From positions 12,952,638-13,016,637 of the forward strand of contig OZ038437.1 in the NCBI GenBank assembly GCA_964036275.1: DNA of 64,000 bases. Reading direction: 5' to 3'. Numbering within the stretch: the stretch's first letter is position 1; each line of letters begins with the position of its first letter. Of the stretch, positions 12,501-21,064 are shown piece by piece. Source of the DNA: Litoditis marina. Its lineage: Eukaryota; Nematoda; Chromadorea; Rhabditida; Rhabditidae. A model generated the notes under the pieces. That model had not been told where the DNA came from. It saw nothing but the letters and a program-made list of their open reading frames with translations, and ran no database searches. Position numbers and translations under genes: made by a program.

Positions 12501-15256
12501 GAAACTCCATTTCTGATTTTTCAACTGTTTCTATACTGAATGACTTTTACTTTCAAATGAATTTCCCTTAAATGACTTTTAGTTTTGAATGACTTATTCT
12601 GGTTGCCTATCTTTTCAACTCTTCACGGACGATATATTAAACTTAATTATTTTACAACTAAACACATATTTCATATTACAATAGGGATTACCCTCACTAT
12701 GATATACTTTTCTCTGCGTACTCATAATGCGTTGTCATATAATATTATGAATACAATTAAAAAAAGTAAAATCGTTCCTTTTATCAATTTTTCTTAGGTT
12801 CAACAAGTGGGGGGGGGTTATAGTAAAATAGTTTTCAGTCCCGATTTTTCTGGTTTTTTGCAGCTTCTGTCGCAGTTCTCACTTTCCTAGTGAGGGAGAG
12901 AGAGAGACGTGGGGGAAGAGAGTTAGAGAGAGAGGGAGCAAATAGAGAGAGAGAACGAGACAAAGAAGACAGAGAGAGAGACAGAGAAAGAGAGAGTAAA
13001 AGAGAGTATCTTTTCTTTATTCCAGCAGCTTCTGTCTCAATTCTTTCTAATTCTATCTCCCCTCGTGGTGTTGCTGTTCTATTTGGTCAACGACGTGCGG
13101 AACACGATTAAGGAGGGGAAGGTTGGTCAGAAACCAATCAATAATGAAAATAATAATATTCATAATAAAAAAATACGATACTGAAAACAATCAAAATGGA
13201 GGGATATTTGATCAATAGGCCTCAGAACGACCAATTTTCTTCGACTGGCCAGCTACGAAAACGAGAGAGCATGCAGGTCAATGACGCGCAGACAGGCTGA
13301 GACAGTCTGCGTCTCTCTGACCTGCACACTCTCATTGGCTGGAAATTGTCTGAGGGTCATTTCTACTGAGACTTGGCAGCGAGCCAATGAATATTCCAGG
13401 CGATTTTTAGCCACTTTGGAGTTTTGCAAAAAACTAAAAATTGCTGTCAGAGGTTGCTCAGTTTCATAAAAACAAGTCAATGGAAAAAGTCTTTGGAAAA
13501 CTTATGTCTGGTCTAAGAAATAGCCATTCAAAAATATTGGCACGTCGCCACTGGGTCTCAGTGGGAATGACACGTACTACACGATAATGAAAACAAGCAC
13601 AATGCAGGGACACTTAATCAATACGGCTCCAGATTATAGTATGATATAGTTTGTTTCATTTTCACTGAGATCCTTGGCATTGTGCCAGGATTTTCGAACG
13701 CCTACTCAGAACGATTGGCGCCATTCTTCTTCGATTGGCCAGCTACAAAAGCGAGAGAGTGTGCAGGTCAATGAGGCCGCAGACATCTGCGTCTCTCTGA
13801 CCTGCACACTCTCTCGCTCAGCCAATAAAGAAGTGGCTGGCCAATTGGCTGGGAATTGTCTGAGTATTTCTTAAAGATCAACCGCTAGCAGATATTTGCA
13901 GTTTTTTGAAAAACTTCTAAGTGATGAAAATAGGCTGGAATATTCATTGGCACGCTGCCAAGTCTCAGTAGAACTGAACTATACTGTCCGTCAATTGCAC
14001 AGTCACGTGAAACATGTTAAACACAGCAGAACTCAGAAACGTGAAATGACAAAGTGCACAACTCCTCATTAGAATGCTAACTTTACGTGAATATTCAATT
14101 TACTTCTAGTATATAACTTTGTCTAATCTCAGCCTCTGTGGAAATTGTGGTATCCATGCAGCCAGAACCCATCCTACGCCAGAATTATTCCGGATGGTTG
14201 GTTTTTTAATGATAAAAATACATTTAAAGTATGAAAATCAATACATTTATGGATTAAACAATGTATGATTTTGAACAAAAAACCAGTTTTTATGTTCAAT
14301 CAATTAGTGTTGATTCAGAAATTTAGTCCAAACTTGTACAAAATTGCAATGACCTCAAAAAGAAAAGCACTCGATTTGGAATTTTCCACAACATTATCAA
14401 ATAACAAAAATTGTCAAATAAGACTAACACTATCTTTGTTTGTATGTTTAATTGATTTTTGTCAAACTTCTTATCTACTACATTTCCAGACTTTTCCCTG
14501 AGGAATCTGACGATGGAAGATATCAAAAAGGATCTATAAAAAACTACGTTTTTCTTCAACAAATAATAAATACAAGAAGTAAAACAAATGGCCATATCGT
14601 GTGTAGTTTGCTCTGTCAATAAAACTGTGGAACTACGATTATTGGATTGATTCGTTCCATTGAAGTTATTATTCTAGTTTTTTTTTCTTTTACAATGATA
14701 CAAACTTGTTGGTGCTATTGGAAATTGAAAACTGTATATGACTCTATTATACAATTTATCACTTTCCTTGTATTAGTAAAATAGTTCAACTTGACAGATA
14801 TTTTAGAGTTAAAGTTCGTCATAACTCAACTCAAAATGGTTCGATTTTCAGAAACTCTTATAAAATCAAAGTGAGCACCGTGACAATTCGTACTTGAATA
14901 TATGCGCTAGCAGCGCTGAATACAAAGTATTGAAACTGAGCGAGCAGAATAGAGTGAAAAGCTGTGCAAACTTCTCAGTTGCCCCAAACCAAATCAAAGT
15001 TTGCACGAACTAACTGTAAACGTCAGACACTTCAGCATGAGATTGAAAACTCTGTGAGCACTCTAGACAAACTTGTCTAGACTTTTTATGGACTTTTCAT
15101 TTTCACGTTTCCTCAGTTTTTCTCACGTCCGTTCACGTTTTCTCACGTAAAAAGTTTATCCCCCCTTTTCTTCATTTTTTATCATTCCGTATCTTTCAAG
15201 AGGTCTACTGGTCCAATTTTTCGTCAAACAATACCCCTGCTATGAAATTGATGTGA
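598..15256 (+). CDS. Divergent SLC6/SNF-family (sodium:neurotransmitter symporter-like) transporter, 21 exons
   Basis: Proposed exons: 598-690, 1310-1387, 1717-1788, 2310-2370, 2718-2849, 3495-3629, 4791-4931, 5577-5748, 6127-6166, 6605-6695, 7145-7266, 7690-7791, 8362-8488, 8886-9005, 9925-10046, 10778-10874, 11271-11398, 12118-12180, 13026-13121, 14133-14196, 15201-15256. All phases agree and give 703 residues. After a hydrophilic N-terminus (about 1-110) come about 12 membrane segments with SLC6 landmarks: NHGG after TM1, CIGFAMLV at TM3, a cysteine-rich second extracellular loop (exon 5577-5748), GWKML after TM5, YNKSC at TM6, LAFYGIIPEL before TM8, and a TM10 ending at TIYG. The family's GNVWRFP in TM1 is replaced by YNQIHML, and the TM8 sodium-site region reads AFCSNFG, so ordinary sodium-coupled transport is doubtful. 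Least certain: the donor at 12180 (GTTCGT) and the last exon, where acceptor 15200 gives an immediate stop at 15256. Confidence 0.82.
931..1130 (-). mobile_element. tRNA-derived SINE, copy 1 (diverged)
   Basis: In intron 1 of the SLC6-like gene. On the minus strand it shows a tRNA-like A box and a B box (GGTTCGAGTTT), then the family ends. This is one of the most diverged of about 16 copies. Confidence 0.6.
1945..2095. mobile_element. Foldback element, family H
   Basis: Inverted arms GCATCCTGCGTCTC and GAGACGCAGGATGG, with inner arms ATTTCTC...CTCTTAC and GTAAGAGCAGAGAAAT, form a hairpin of about 140 bp in an intron. Half-copies occur near 22515-22590, 53590-53650, 53975-54020 and 58495-58580. 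Confidence 0.6.
2595..2667. repeat. GA-rich microsatellite
   Basis: Imperfect (GA)n tract in an intron of the SLC6-like gene. Similar GA/CT tracts recur at 7306-7370, 12888-13005, 44975-45070, 45195-45262, 45905-46015, 51540-51610 and 54490-54545. Confidence 0.8.
3165..3450. repeat. Foldback repeat with C/G homopolymer runs
   Basis: Runs of C10-C13 and G12 alternate with short motifs that occur in both orientations (ACAATCGTCCCCC, GGGGGCGATTGTACA). It lies in an intron just before exon 3495-3629. Long G/C homopolymers are assembly hazards. Confidence 0.5.
3912..4790 (+). repeat. 170-bp tandem array carrying copies of an intron 3' end plus exon start
   Basis: Acceptor sites end at 3929, 4099, 4269, 4439 and 4609, and at 4790 for the exon actually used. 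Each unit repeats the polypyrimidine/TTTCAG acceptor and a version of the first 20 or so bases of exon 4791-4931. In the 4100-4640 units the reading frame stops after CIVFVMLVW, so splicing to them would truncate the protein. The spacing is 170 bp, then 181 bp to the true site. Confidence 0.9.
5076..5118 (+). repeat. Duplicate of the exon 4791-4931 3' end and donor
   Basis: About 43 bp closely matching the last bases of exon 4791-4931, including a GGTAAGT-type donor, placed about 188 bp downstream in the intron. Confidence 0.8.
5377..5561 (-). mobile_element. tRNA-derived SINE, copy 2 (diverged)
   Basis: Shows the family start/end signature (TATAGTGCGTGCC ... GGCGACCACTATA). It ends about 15 bases before the acceptor of exon 5577-5748. 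Confidence 0.65.
6279..6455. mobile_element. MITE, family B, copy 1
   Basis: About 170 bp with terminal CTCAG and CTGAG, outer arms matching GGCCAGCTACAAAA, and an inner hairpin (GAGAGAGTGTGCAGG against CCTGCATGCTCTCTC). In an intron of the SLC6-like gene. Confidence 0.7.
6989..7010 (+). repeat. Duplicate of the exon 7145-7266 acceptor and start
   Basis: CAG plus 19 bases identical to the start of exon 7145-7266, about 153 bp upstream of the real acceptor. Confidence 0.75.
7553..7677. mobile_element. Palindromic MITE, family D, copy 1
   Basis: Member of the 130-bp family with arms around ATAGTCACGT and TTTCACGTGACT. It ends about 12 bp before the acceptor of exon 7690-7791. Confidence 0.75.
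9117..9246. mobile_element. Palindromic MITE, family D, copy 2
   Basis: Full length. Starts ATACTGTTAGTCAATTGCAC, ends CGACTTCTAGT, and carries TCACGTGAAACATGTT and CTTCACGTGAC in its arms. Confidence 0.85.
10062..10186. mobile_element. Foldback MITE, family A, copy 2
   Basis: Starts AAAGAAGGACGACTATG with the matching inverted end near 10180. It begins about 16 bp after the donor of exon 9925-10046. Confidence 0.8.
10431..10768. repeat. 32-bp minisatellite with paired CACGTG sites
   Basis: About 11 units of roughly 32 bp; most contain CACGTGTCACGTG followed by TCTTTTGCATTCGATT. By eye this gives 18 CACGTG hexamers in 340 bp. Because 32 is not a multiple of 3, all forward frames look open and repetitive, but nothing supports coding. 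It ends about 9 bp before the acceptor of exon 10778-10874. Confidence 0.9.
10960..11045. repeat. CTCATGAG-type foldback sequence
   Basis: Short inverted arms around GAATCTCATGA and CTCGTGAGAAG. A related stretch lies at 41325-41455. Confidence 0.4.
11085..11143 (+). repeat. Duplicate of the exon 11271-11398 acceptor and start
   Basis: About 58 bp with a few mismatches to the CGTTCAG acceptor and first 45 bases of exon 11271-11398, offset by 173 bp. Confidence 0.85.
11790..11910. mobile_element. Foldback MITE, family A, copy 3
   Basis: Bounded by TTAAAGAAGGACG and CGTCCTTCTTT. Directly abuts the family I element that starts at 11911. Confidence 0.85.
11911..12099. mobile_element. MITE, family I, copy 1, with a 16-bp perfect palindrome
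   Basis: Terminal inverted repeats GGGGGCAGAAAGGAAAG and CTTTCCTTTCTGTCCCCC. Holds the perfect palindrome GGTACCCCGGGGTACC (11939-11954). It ends 18 bp before the acceptor of exon 12118-12180. Confidence 0.85.
12198..12396 (+). mobile_element. tRNA-derived SINE, copy 3
   Basis: TATAGTCGTCGCCAACG start, tRNA-like segment with A box (GTAGCGCAGTGGTTACCG) and B box (GGTTCGATTCC), and TTTGGCACGCCCTATA end. It lies just after exon 12118-12180. Its first bases complete an alternative GTATAG donor at 12197. Confidence 0.85.
12397..12610. repeat. Dispersed repeat, family O, copy 1
   Basis: Rich in AAAGTCATT and GACTTTTA, ending TGACTTATTCTGGTTGCC. The same sequence recurs at 31160-31460, where a family A MITE is inserted in it. 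Confidence 0.65.
12861..12879 (+). repeat. Duplicate of the exon 13026-13121 acceptor and start
   Basis: TTGCAGCTTCTGTCGCAGTT matches the acceptor and start of exon 13026-13121 with few changes, 165 bp upstream. Confidence 0.65.
13221..13355. mobile_element. MITE, family B, copy 2
   Basis: Carries the GGCCAGCTAC arm and the GAGAGAGCATGCAGG hairpin. Joined directly to a family C element at 13356. Confidence 0.7.
13356..13580. mobile_element. Foldback element, family C, copy 1
   Basis: Inverted ends TCTACTGAGACTTGGCAGCG and GGCACGTCGCCACTGGGTCT followed by CAGTGGGAATGAC. About 220 bp and related throughout to 57885-58117. A half-copy lies at 13945-13984. Confidence 0.65.
13705..13864. mobile_element. 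MITE, family B, copy 3
   Basis: Bounded by CTCAGAACGATTGGCGCC and AATTGTCTGAG, with the internal GAGAGAGTGTGCAGG hairpin. Confidence 0.75.
13981..14113. mobile_element. Palindromic MITE, family D, copy 3
   Basis: ATACTGTCCGTCAATTGCAC start and TTTACTTCTAGTATA end. It stops about 18 bp before the acceptor of exon 14133-14196. Confidence 0.85.
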
Positions 15257-15518
15257 CTTGTGAGTTTTTTTCCATATTCCCATATTTTCATTCAAATTTT
15301 TATTATTGTGGAAAAGTGGAAAATGTGTTTATTTGAAACCGAAATTGTGACTAATTTGCCAGATTTTCTTAGTTCAACAGTTTTTATGTACAGTTTTATG
15401 AAAACTCGAACTGTAAGATCTTCAGCGAAGATTTGGCAAAACTTTTTTGTTTTTTTTTCTCTGTCTGAGACTGACCTCAAACGCTTCGTGTTACAGCGCT
15501 CTGTACAACTGTACGCAA

Positions 15519-15605
15519 TATAGTCGTCGCCAACGGAGAGGCAGAAGGGTACTGTATTTCTCACTTTCCGCTGTGTACGTACACATGTCTTCGTTTCTGT
15601 TCGAC
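15519..15605 (+). mobile_element. tRNA-derived SINE, copy 4 (5' fragment)
   Basis: Only the first 85 bp or so of the family (TATAGTCGTCGCCAACGG to the ACACATGTCTTCG region); the tRNA-like part is missing. Confidence 0.7.
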
Positions 15606-16557
15606 AAAGATGTTCGACAAAGCTTGGAAAAAACTGTTCACTTCCTTTTTCATTCGAAATCAGACCTCAAACTGTTCCTATTACGTAGCTAGCGGCCAAA
15701 CCCGCAAGGAGCTCTCTTATTCCTGATCTATGATCAAACAGGCTTTCTATGAAAGATAAAGAGAGAGATGAACTGGTACCATTTCCGATATTAGGCCCAT
15801 CTCGCATAGTTTATCAATATATCGAGAGTCCATCATGTACATGTTGTTTTCTAAAACTAAACAGTTGTGAGAAATTATACATTCTTGATTTTTTATTTGC
15901 AAATTTGTTTTCCAAGAAACGGGTTTTATGTGGTTGGTCTTGATGATTTTTCACATACGGTGATTTTCGATCCAGATCCATAAAAATTCTTCATCAGTAT
16001 GGAAAAAAAAAACAGTCTTTAATGTATATATTTCACGTTTAAGTTAAGCATAGCCTCTATATAATCTACCATTAGTCCCCCTATTAAAACATAATCAGTG
16101 CTTTATTTTACATGAGTAGTCAGGCATTGTTTTTATGTTTTGTTCTTCCGTGCTTGTAGTTGTTAGTTGATAAAACTACAATTCGCACCTGTTTGTACTC
16201 TACAAAATGCTGTTTTAGATGGAAAACCTTATAAACGAGCTACGGTCGGTTTTTTTCCACGGATGACGTCATAATTGAAGACGTGATTCTGAATTCGTAC
16301 AAAAGTAACCGAAGTCACGTGACACGTGAAGACACGTGAAAAACTGTTATTCACAGTTTTGGTGGATGAAATGTTGTGACTTACTCATTTATAAGTTGTT
16401 TTCATATAAAAGATTAGTTGTGTAAACCACGAACTTTCTAGTAAACAACAAACATATTTTTGTTAGAGCTACACTCGAAATCAGGTCGACACTGGCAATG
16501 GAAAATACAACATGATCGTCCTTTGCTGGGGACCCGGAATGTGCACCAAGTCGGTTT

Positions 16558-16745
16558 TATAGTCGTTGCCAACCGAAAGCGGGAGGGTACTGTATATCTC
16601 ACTTTGCGCTGTGTACGCACACATGTATTCCATTTCAAAGATCGCCCATAATGTGCTCCAATAGCGCAGTGGTTTGCGCCCTGCTAAGAAGCTTTTGCTC
16701 AGGTTCGATTCCGGCAAGAGACAGAAATAAATAGATTTGGCATTC
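16558..16745 (+). mobile_element. tRNA-derived SINE, copy 5
   Basis: TATAGTCGTTGCC start, A box (AATAGCGCAGTGGTTTGC) and B box (GGTTCGATTCC). It begins four bases after the end of the CTKS-coding block of the dioxygenase, within the following intron. Confidence 0.85.
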
Positions 16746-16856
16746 AATTTAGTTCTCAGTTTGGTTATTTTAGTGGAAAATGAGAAAGAAAACTCACGTC
16801 TATTTTACTTGCTAGTAGACTGTTACAGTACGAGATAGGAGTATTCAGTAAAATAG

Positions 16857-16944
16857 TGTTGGAGGGGGAGCTGTTGGAGAGTGTTCCCGAACATTCCGTG
16901 TCTCATTGCTTCGTGAAAATGTTGGAGGGGGAGCTGTTGGAGAC
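16857..16944 (+). repeat. 62-bp local duplication inside the dioxygenase
   Basis: TGTTGGAGGGGGAGCTGTTGGAG occurs at 16857 and again at 16919. The first copy precedes the VPEH codons, so a duplicate of the downstream exon sequence sits where the intron 3' end should be. Confidence 0.85.
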
Positions 16945-17019
16945 GAGTTGAGTTTGTATGGCTATAATTCTTGGGCGATTATTGCACTTTTTCAATTTTT
17001 TTGCTTTTTCAATCCTTTA

Positions 17020-17443
17020 CTAGGATGTTAATCGAGTTGAAAATTTCGAGTTTTCGAGTTTCGAGTATTTCGAGTTTTGGGAAAAACAGAGTTCTCGAGT
17101 TTTTTTCGAACATCGAGTTCGGCTAACAACTAGGGTTGTTAAAGTCGAACTCGAAACTCGACTCGACTCGAAAAAACTCGAAAATTTTCGAGTTGAGTCG
17201 AACTCGAAACTCGAAAAGTCGAAATTTCCCAAAACTCGAAAACTCGAAAACTCGAAAACTCGAAGTTTTTCAAAACTCGAAAACTCGAAAACTCGAAATT
17301 TTTCAAAACTCGAAAACTCGATAACTCGAAAACTCGAAATTTCCCAAAACTCGAAAACTCGAAAACTCGAAATTTTCCAAAACTCGAAAACTCGAAAACT
17401 CGAAATTTTGAACTCGATTAACAACCCTACTAACAACCCTACC
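17020..17443. repeat. CGAGTTTT/AACTCGAAA foldback repeats, family G
   Basis: Long runs of AACTCGAAA-type units with inverted ends, GGGTTGTTAA (or the variant GGATGTTAA) and TTAACAACCCTA. At least two elements appear fused near 17130. Relatives lie at 52753-52895 and 59980-60181. Confidence 0.8.
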
Positions 17444-17487
17444 CTCTACCGTATTATGTTGATACTGCTCGGGAAGTTCTCGTCATC

Positions 17488-17693
17488 TATAGTGAGTGCC
17501 AAATTTATAAGTTTCTGCCTCTTACCGGAATCGAGCCAGCGAGCAAAAGATTAGTGGCTAACCACTGCGCTATTAGAGTACTTAAGGACAAGCTTTGGAA
17601 TCTAACACATGTGTGCGCACACAGCGGAAAGTGAGATATACAGTACCCTCCCGCCTTCCCGTTGACAACGACTTTGACAACGACATAATAGTT
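17488..17693 (-). mobile_element. tRNA-derived SINE, copy 6
   Basis: TATAGTGAGTGCCAAATTT, then inverted B box (GGAATCGAGCC) and A box (ACCACTGCGCTATTAG), ending in the CGACGACTATA-like terminus. In the dioxygenase intron. Confidence 0.8.
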
Positions 17694-17813
17694 TTCCGAG
17701 GGTGTTCAGAATGTACTAAGAATACTAAAATAGCCCCGAACCCTTTTTGTTTGACAAAATCCAATTTTCATTTTGAAACCGGAAAAGCTGTAGCTGAACT
17801 ATCTTCTGTTCTA

Positions 17814-17846
17814 GGTTTGCGTTCGCGGAGAAGGTGGATGAAATAT
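17814..17846 (+). repeat. Duplicate of the exon 17929 acceptor and start
   Basis: TAG plus GTTTGCGTTCGCGGAGAAGG parallels the start of exon 17929-18020 (FAFAEKVDEI against FAFPEKVDEI), offset by 115 bp. Confidence 0.8.
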
Positions 17847-19004
17847 ATCCTCCTTGTATTGACAAAATCACACTTTTTAATTTTATATACAAAACAACTT
17901 ATATTCAAATAACAATAGTTTTCTATAGGTTTGCCTTTCCGGAAAAAGTCGACGAAATAGGTCCACTTCGAAAAACCGAGGAGATTCGGTTTGGACTGAA
18001 CGAAGTCAGCTATATGAGTGGTAAGACATAGTCATAGCCATTTTGATAGCCTTTTGATAGAGTATACTGTATTCCTGAATTTTTGTGTAAAAACAAGTTC
18101 CTCTTTTTTGAGTTTCATGTTCTCGTTTGTTACTATGAATGTTTATTTTTTCTTGTAATTCTCAAACTTATTAAGTTAAACTAATAGTCTGTCTGTTTTT
18201 GAATAGATAAAACTCTTTTAGACAAATTGGGTCTTCACCGAATGGAAAGCACGAGCCACAGTGAAAATGCGGTCAGTCTCCACGTCTATTCACCGGCGTA
18301 CCAGGATTGTCATTTGTTGTACCAAAGAACGAGTAGGTGAAAAAAAAGAACATAAATATAAAGTGTGAAGGGGATCGACCCAGAAATAATTCAAATCATA
18401 TTTTCTTCAGTCAGCTTGCAAAACTGCGAAAGGGACCGTACTAACCAAACTTTTCTCGGAAAAAAGGTTTTCTGATTTTTCGATTTTTTTTTCGTTTTTT
18501 TTTCAGCAAAGGAGTTTTCCGGTCAGAAACACGTCTCAAAAGTGACATTCTGGTCAAAGTTTGGCAAGATGGAGGGCCCTGAAAAATTGTTCGACCCCAT
18601 TGCACGAGACCCGCGAGCACGACTCGAAGAAATGTTTTAAGATAGTTATTTATGTGTATATTATATTTTATTGCATATTGATTTGAACGCCTCATCGATA
18701 TGTTTAGTTGGAATAAAACGTATAGTTGGAACGTATTAGAAAGAGACGGGAACACAACTTGAGCAGAGGTTTTCTTTCGGGCTGCTTTCAATTGTATTGA
18801 GATCAGAGAGCACAAATAACTCGTATACTAGTTGTATCAGTCCACGTGACCTTCACAGGACAATGCCACGCGACACGCAACGCGTCCAATCAAAAGTAGG
18901 ATACAGCAGCTTTACGAGAAACCATGTTGCTCTCCGGTCTCCTTTAAGACTCATTTTCCCTGACTAGCGTTCGAAATCCACGCAAACGTATCTGATTGAA
19001 TTAA

Positions 19005-19042
19005 AGACCAAGGGTCACGCCAACATTGAAAATGAGACTAGT
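19005..19042. repeat. Inverted repeat arm (pairs with 22238-22282)
   Basis: AAAGACCAAGGGTCACGCC and flanking bases are inverted at 22238-22282 (GGCGTGACCCTTGGTCTTT). The two arms bracket about 3.2 kb. Confidence 0.6.
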
Positions 19043-20927
19043 TCAGTATTCTATTCTATGTCTCCTGTTGCATAAGTACCCGAAATACCATTTTTCAATT
19101 CATGGTGTGCAAAATTTTTGATGTGTTTTTCAATATTTTTCAAATTCCCGCCGCGCTCCTAGTTGCTCCTAATTTTGGCAGTGTATCACGTACATGCCAT
19201 CATACCGTACCTCAGCGGTTTTTGCCGCTCAATGCGATGCGGCGTTTTTCATATATTCTCGGTTCTATGTTATCATTATTGTTCTATAATTCTGTATTCT
19301 CGAATTTTCTTGTCAGTAAGATTCATTTGATTGGTATGATAACTTCTTTGAGAGTATATTCTTATCTTGCACGACGATTATACAGTCTCAAGTTTGAACA
19401 GAAAACTCCATTCTATATTTAAACATTTATCTTTCTCATCCGGTCTGGTGTCTTGTACCTTTCTCTACATATATTTTGTATTGTGTATCTCTTATCTTTG
19501 TTTGTTTCCAGAATAATGACGTTCGAAACTCTGCCTGACTACGGAAGGTGACTACATCTTACATCTATCACGCTTTCAGTGAGTCTCTATTCAACGTTTG
19601 CTTTTTGTTCGAATTTTTCGTCAAACTTCTTCCTCGCCAATACATTTGTAGCAGTTAACAAACTATAACTCGGTTATTTGGCAGAAAACACCAGTAAGGT
19701 GGGAATCGACTACCCTACTAGAAAGAGCCCGTTTTTCGTTGAATTTACGATAATTTTGAGATATTGTAAAGAAAATTTGCAAATTCACTCGATATTGACT
19801 AAACTGCCTGGATTATTAAAATAGTCGGTATCTAGCTCGAACCATCAGTACACCAAAACATTGCATTTTACATGTTTTTATTAGAACTTTTAGACAACCA
19901 AATATTTTACATTGAATGTCTGATCTTCTAAACTCATCAGTGTACTAGACAGTGTACTAGAGCTTTCTCAAAACGTGTTTGAAAGATAATGTAGAGCTCT
20001 TCTGACAACAAACACCAAAAGCCCTGTATCTCGAATACTGAATCGCTCAAACTTTTGTTCAACGTTGTACCCACCCTTGTAAGTCTGGCCTAATTGTATC
20101 TGTTTCAGGTTGTTAATCTTCACATCACTCACATGTCTGCCAGCCACAACGAAGTTGGTGGTTTTAAGGTAAGTCACGCTACACCGTTTTCAGTTTATAC
20201 TTAAACTATCATTTTGTCGAGAGTTCAGAGCGTGAAATTACTCTGCGCTAACCTTATTCCACTACCTATTTGATGAATGGACCCGTTTTCGATGAAAAGT
20301 GAAGAACTACGACGTGTGTAGAGAACGTGTTTTGACTACCTTACACTCACTCTCAAAGAGAAACAAGTATTTTTTTTGCCTCTTTTCGTTGACACTGTTT
20401 GCGATATTATATGTTTATCAGTCAAAATGAGTTACCGTCTAGATCTTACCTGAGTCGGCGTATAACAATGTACATATTTGCTATATAAATGACCCCGATA
20501 TTTTTTCAGATGCTGCGGACTTCCGAGAGTACTTCGAGCAGTCAGAAATCGACCCACAGGCAGATTCGTGTCTTTTTTTTATTATTGAAAGTGCAATAAT
20601 AAACATATCATATGATTCATTTGATACATTATAGAACAACACAAACTAACAAAAATGAACTAGGTTTACATATAGCAACGATTACAGTAAAATATGAATA
20701 ATTAGTCACAACACAGGCAGTTTTACGAAATAGTTTAATAAAAACAAGTGATTACTAGGAAGAGTTCTTACATACATCAGTAAGGGATCAAAAGAAGACC
20801 TTTTTCTTGTTTTCGGCGAAAAAGTACCCCATTTTTTCTGGCTATTCAAACACCTTTACTGGGGTATGAGTTCTAATTGTTTGAATGCATACATTATACA
20901 TTTCAATGATTCCACAAAGTAATCTGT

Positions 20928-21064
20928 AGCCGTATTCACCAATATCCCGGGAAGGTAAAAAAGCTTCCCGCGCCTCTGGACCCTCCTCACCAGCACGCTA
21001 TTTTCGTGCTCTACCTTCCCGCGGGGAGGTATTTTAGCGTCCCGAGGATTGGTGAATACGGCCA
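20928..21064. mobile_element. Small palindromic MITE
   Basis: GCCGTATTCACCAATATCCCGGGA at the left end matches the inverse of the right end (TCCCGAGGATTGGTGAATACGGC); an inner pair GGAAGGTA and TACCTTCC is also inverted. No other copy was noticed in the window. Confidence 0.7.

Larger units (their letters stand above)
16219..18640 (+). pseudogene. cdo-1: Cysteine dioxygenase, 3' half intact, 5' half damaged
   Basis: Cysteine dioxygenase oxidises cysteine to cysteine sulfinate in the cytosol. The blocks follow family order: 16219-16304 (MENLINELRSVF), 16467-16553 ([20 protein letters not shown]), 16880-16946 (SHCFVKMLEGELLET), 17929-18020 (FAFPEKVDEI), 18222-18332 (LGLHRMESTSHSENAVSLHV) and 18507-18640 (VTFWSKFGKMEG, stop). 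Arginine of YTRN, cysteine of SHC, histidine of GLH, and His and Tyr of LHVY are present. Lesions: block 1 keeps the family frame only if one base of its T7 run is removed; about 14 residues before YTRN are not found; the first histidine of the iron-binding HxH reads proline (VPEH); block 16880 lacks a normal acceptor; and its donor phase does not fit block 17929. It could be a pseudogene, or a live gene with assembly errors. Confidence 0.75.

Noticed and set aside
15256..16219. Operon linking the transporter and the dioxygenase
   Set aside because: The roughly 960-bp gap is much longer than usual nematode operon spacing and no downstream trans-splice signal can be shown.
16357..16394. Possible missing dioxygenase exon (FWWMKCCDLLIY)
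   Set aside because: Good acceptor, but the phase does not fit the preceding block and similarity to the family is too weak.
19102..19422. 106-codon open frame
   Set aside because: AT-rich and hydrophobic by composition, with no splice context or domain.
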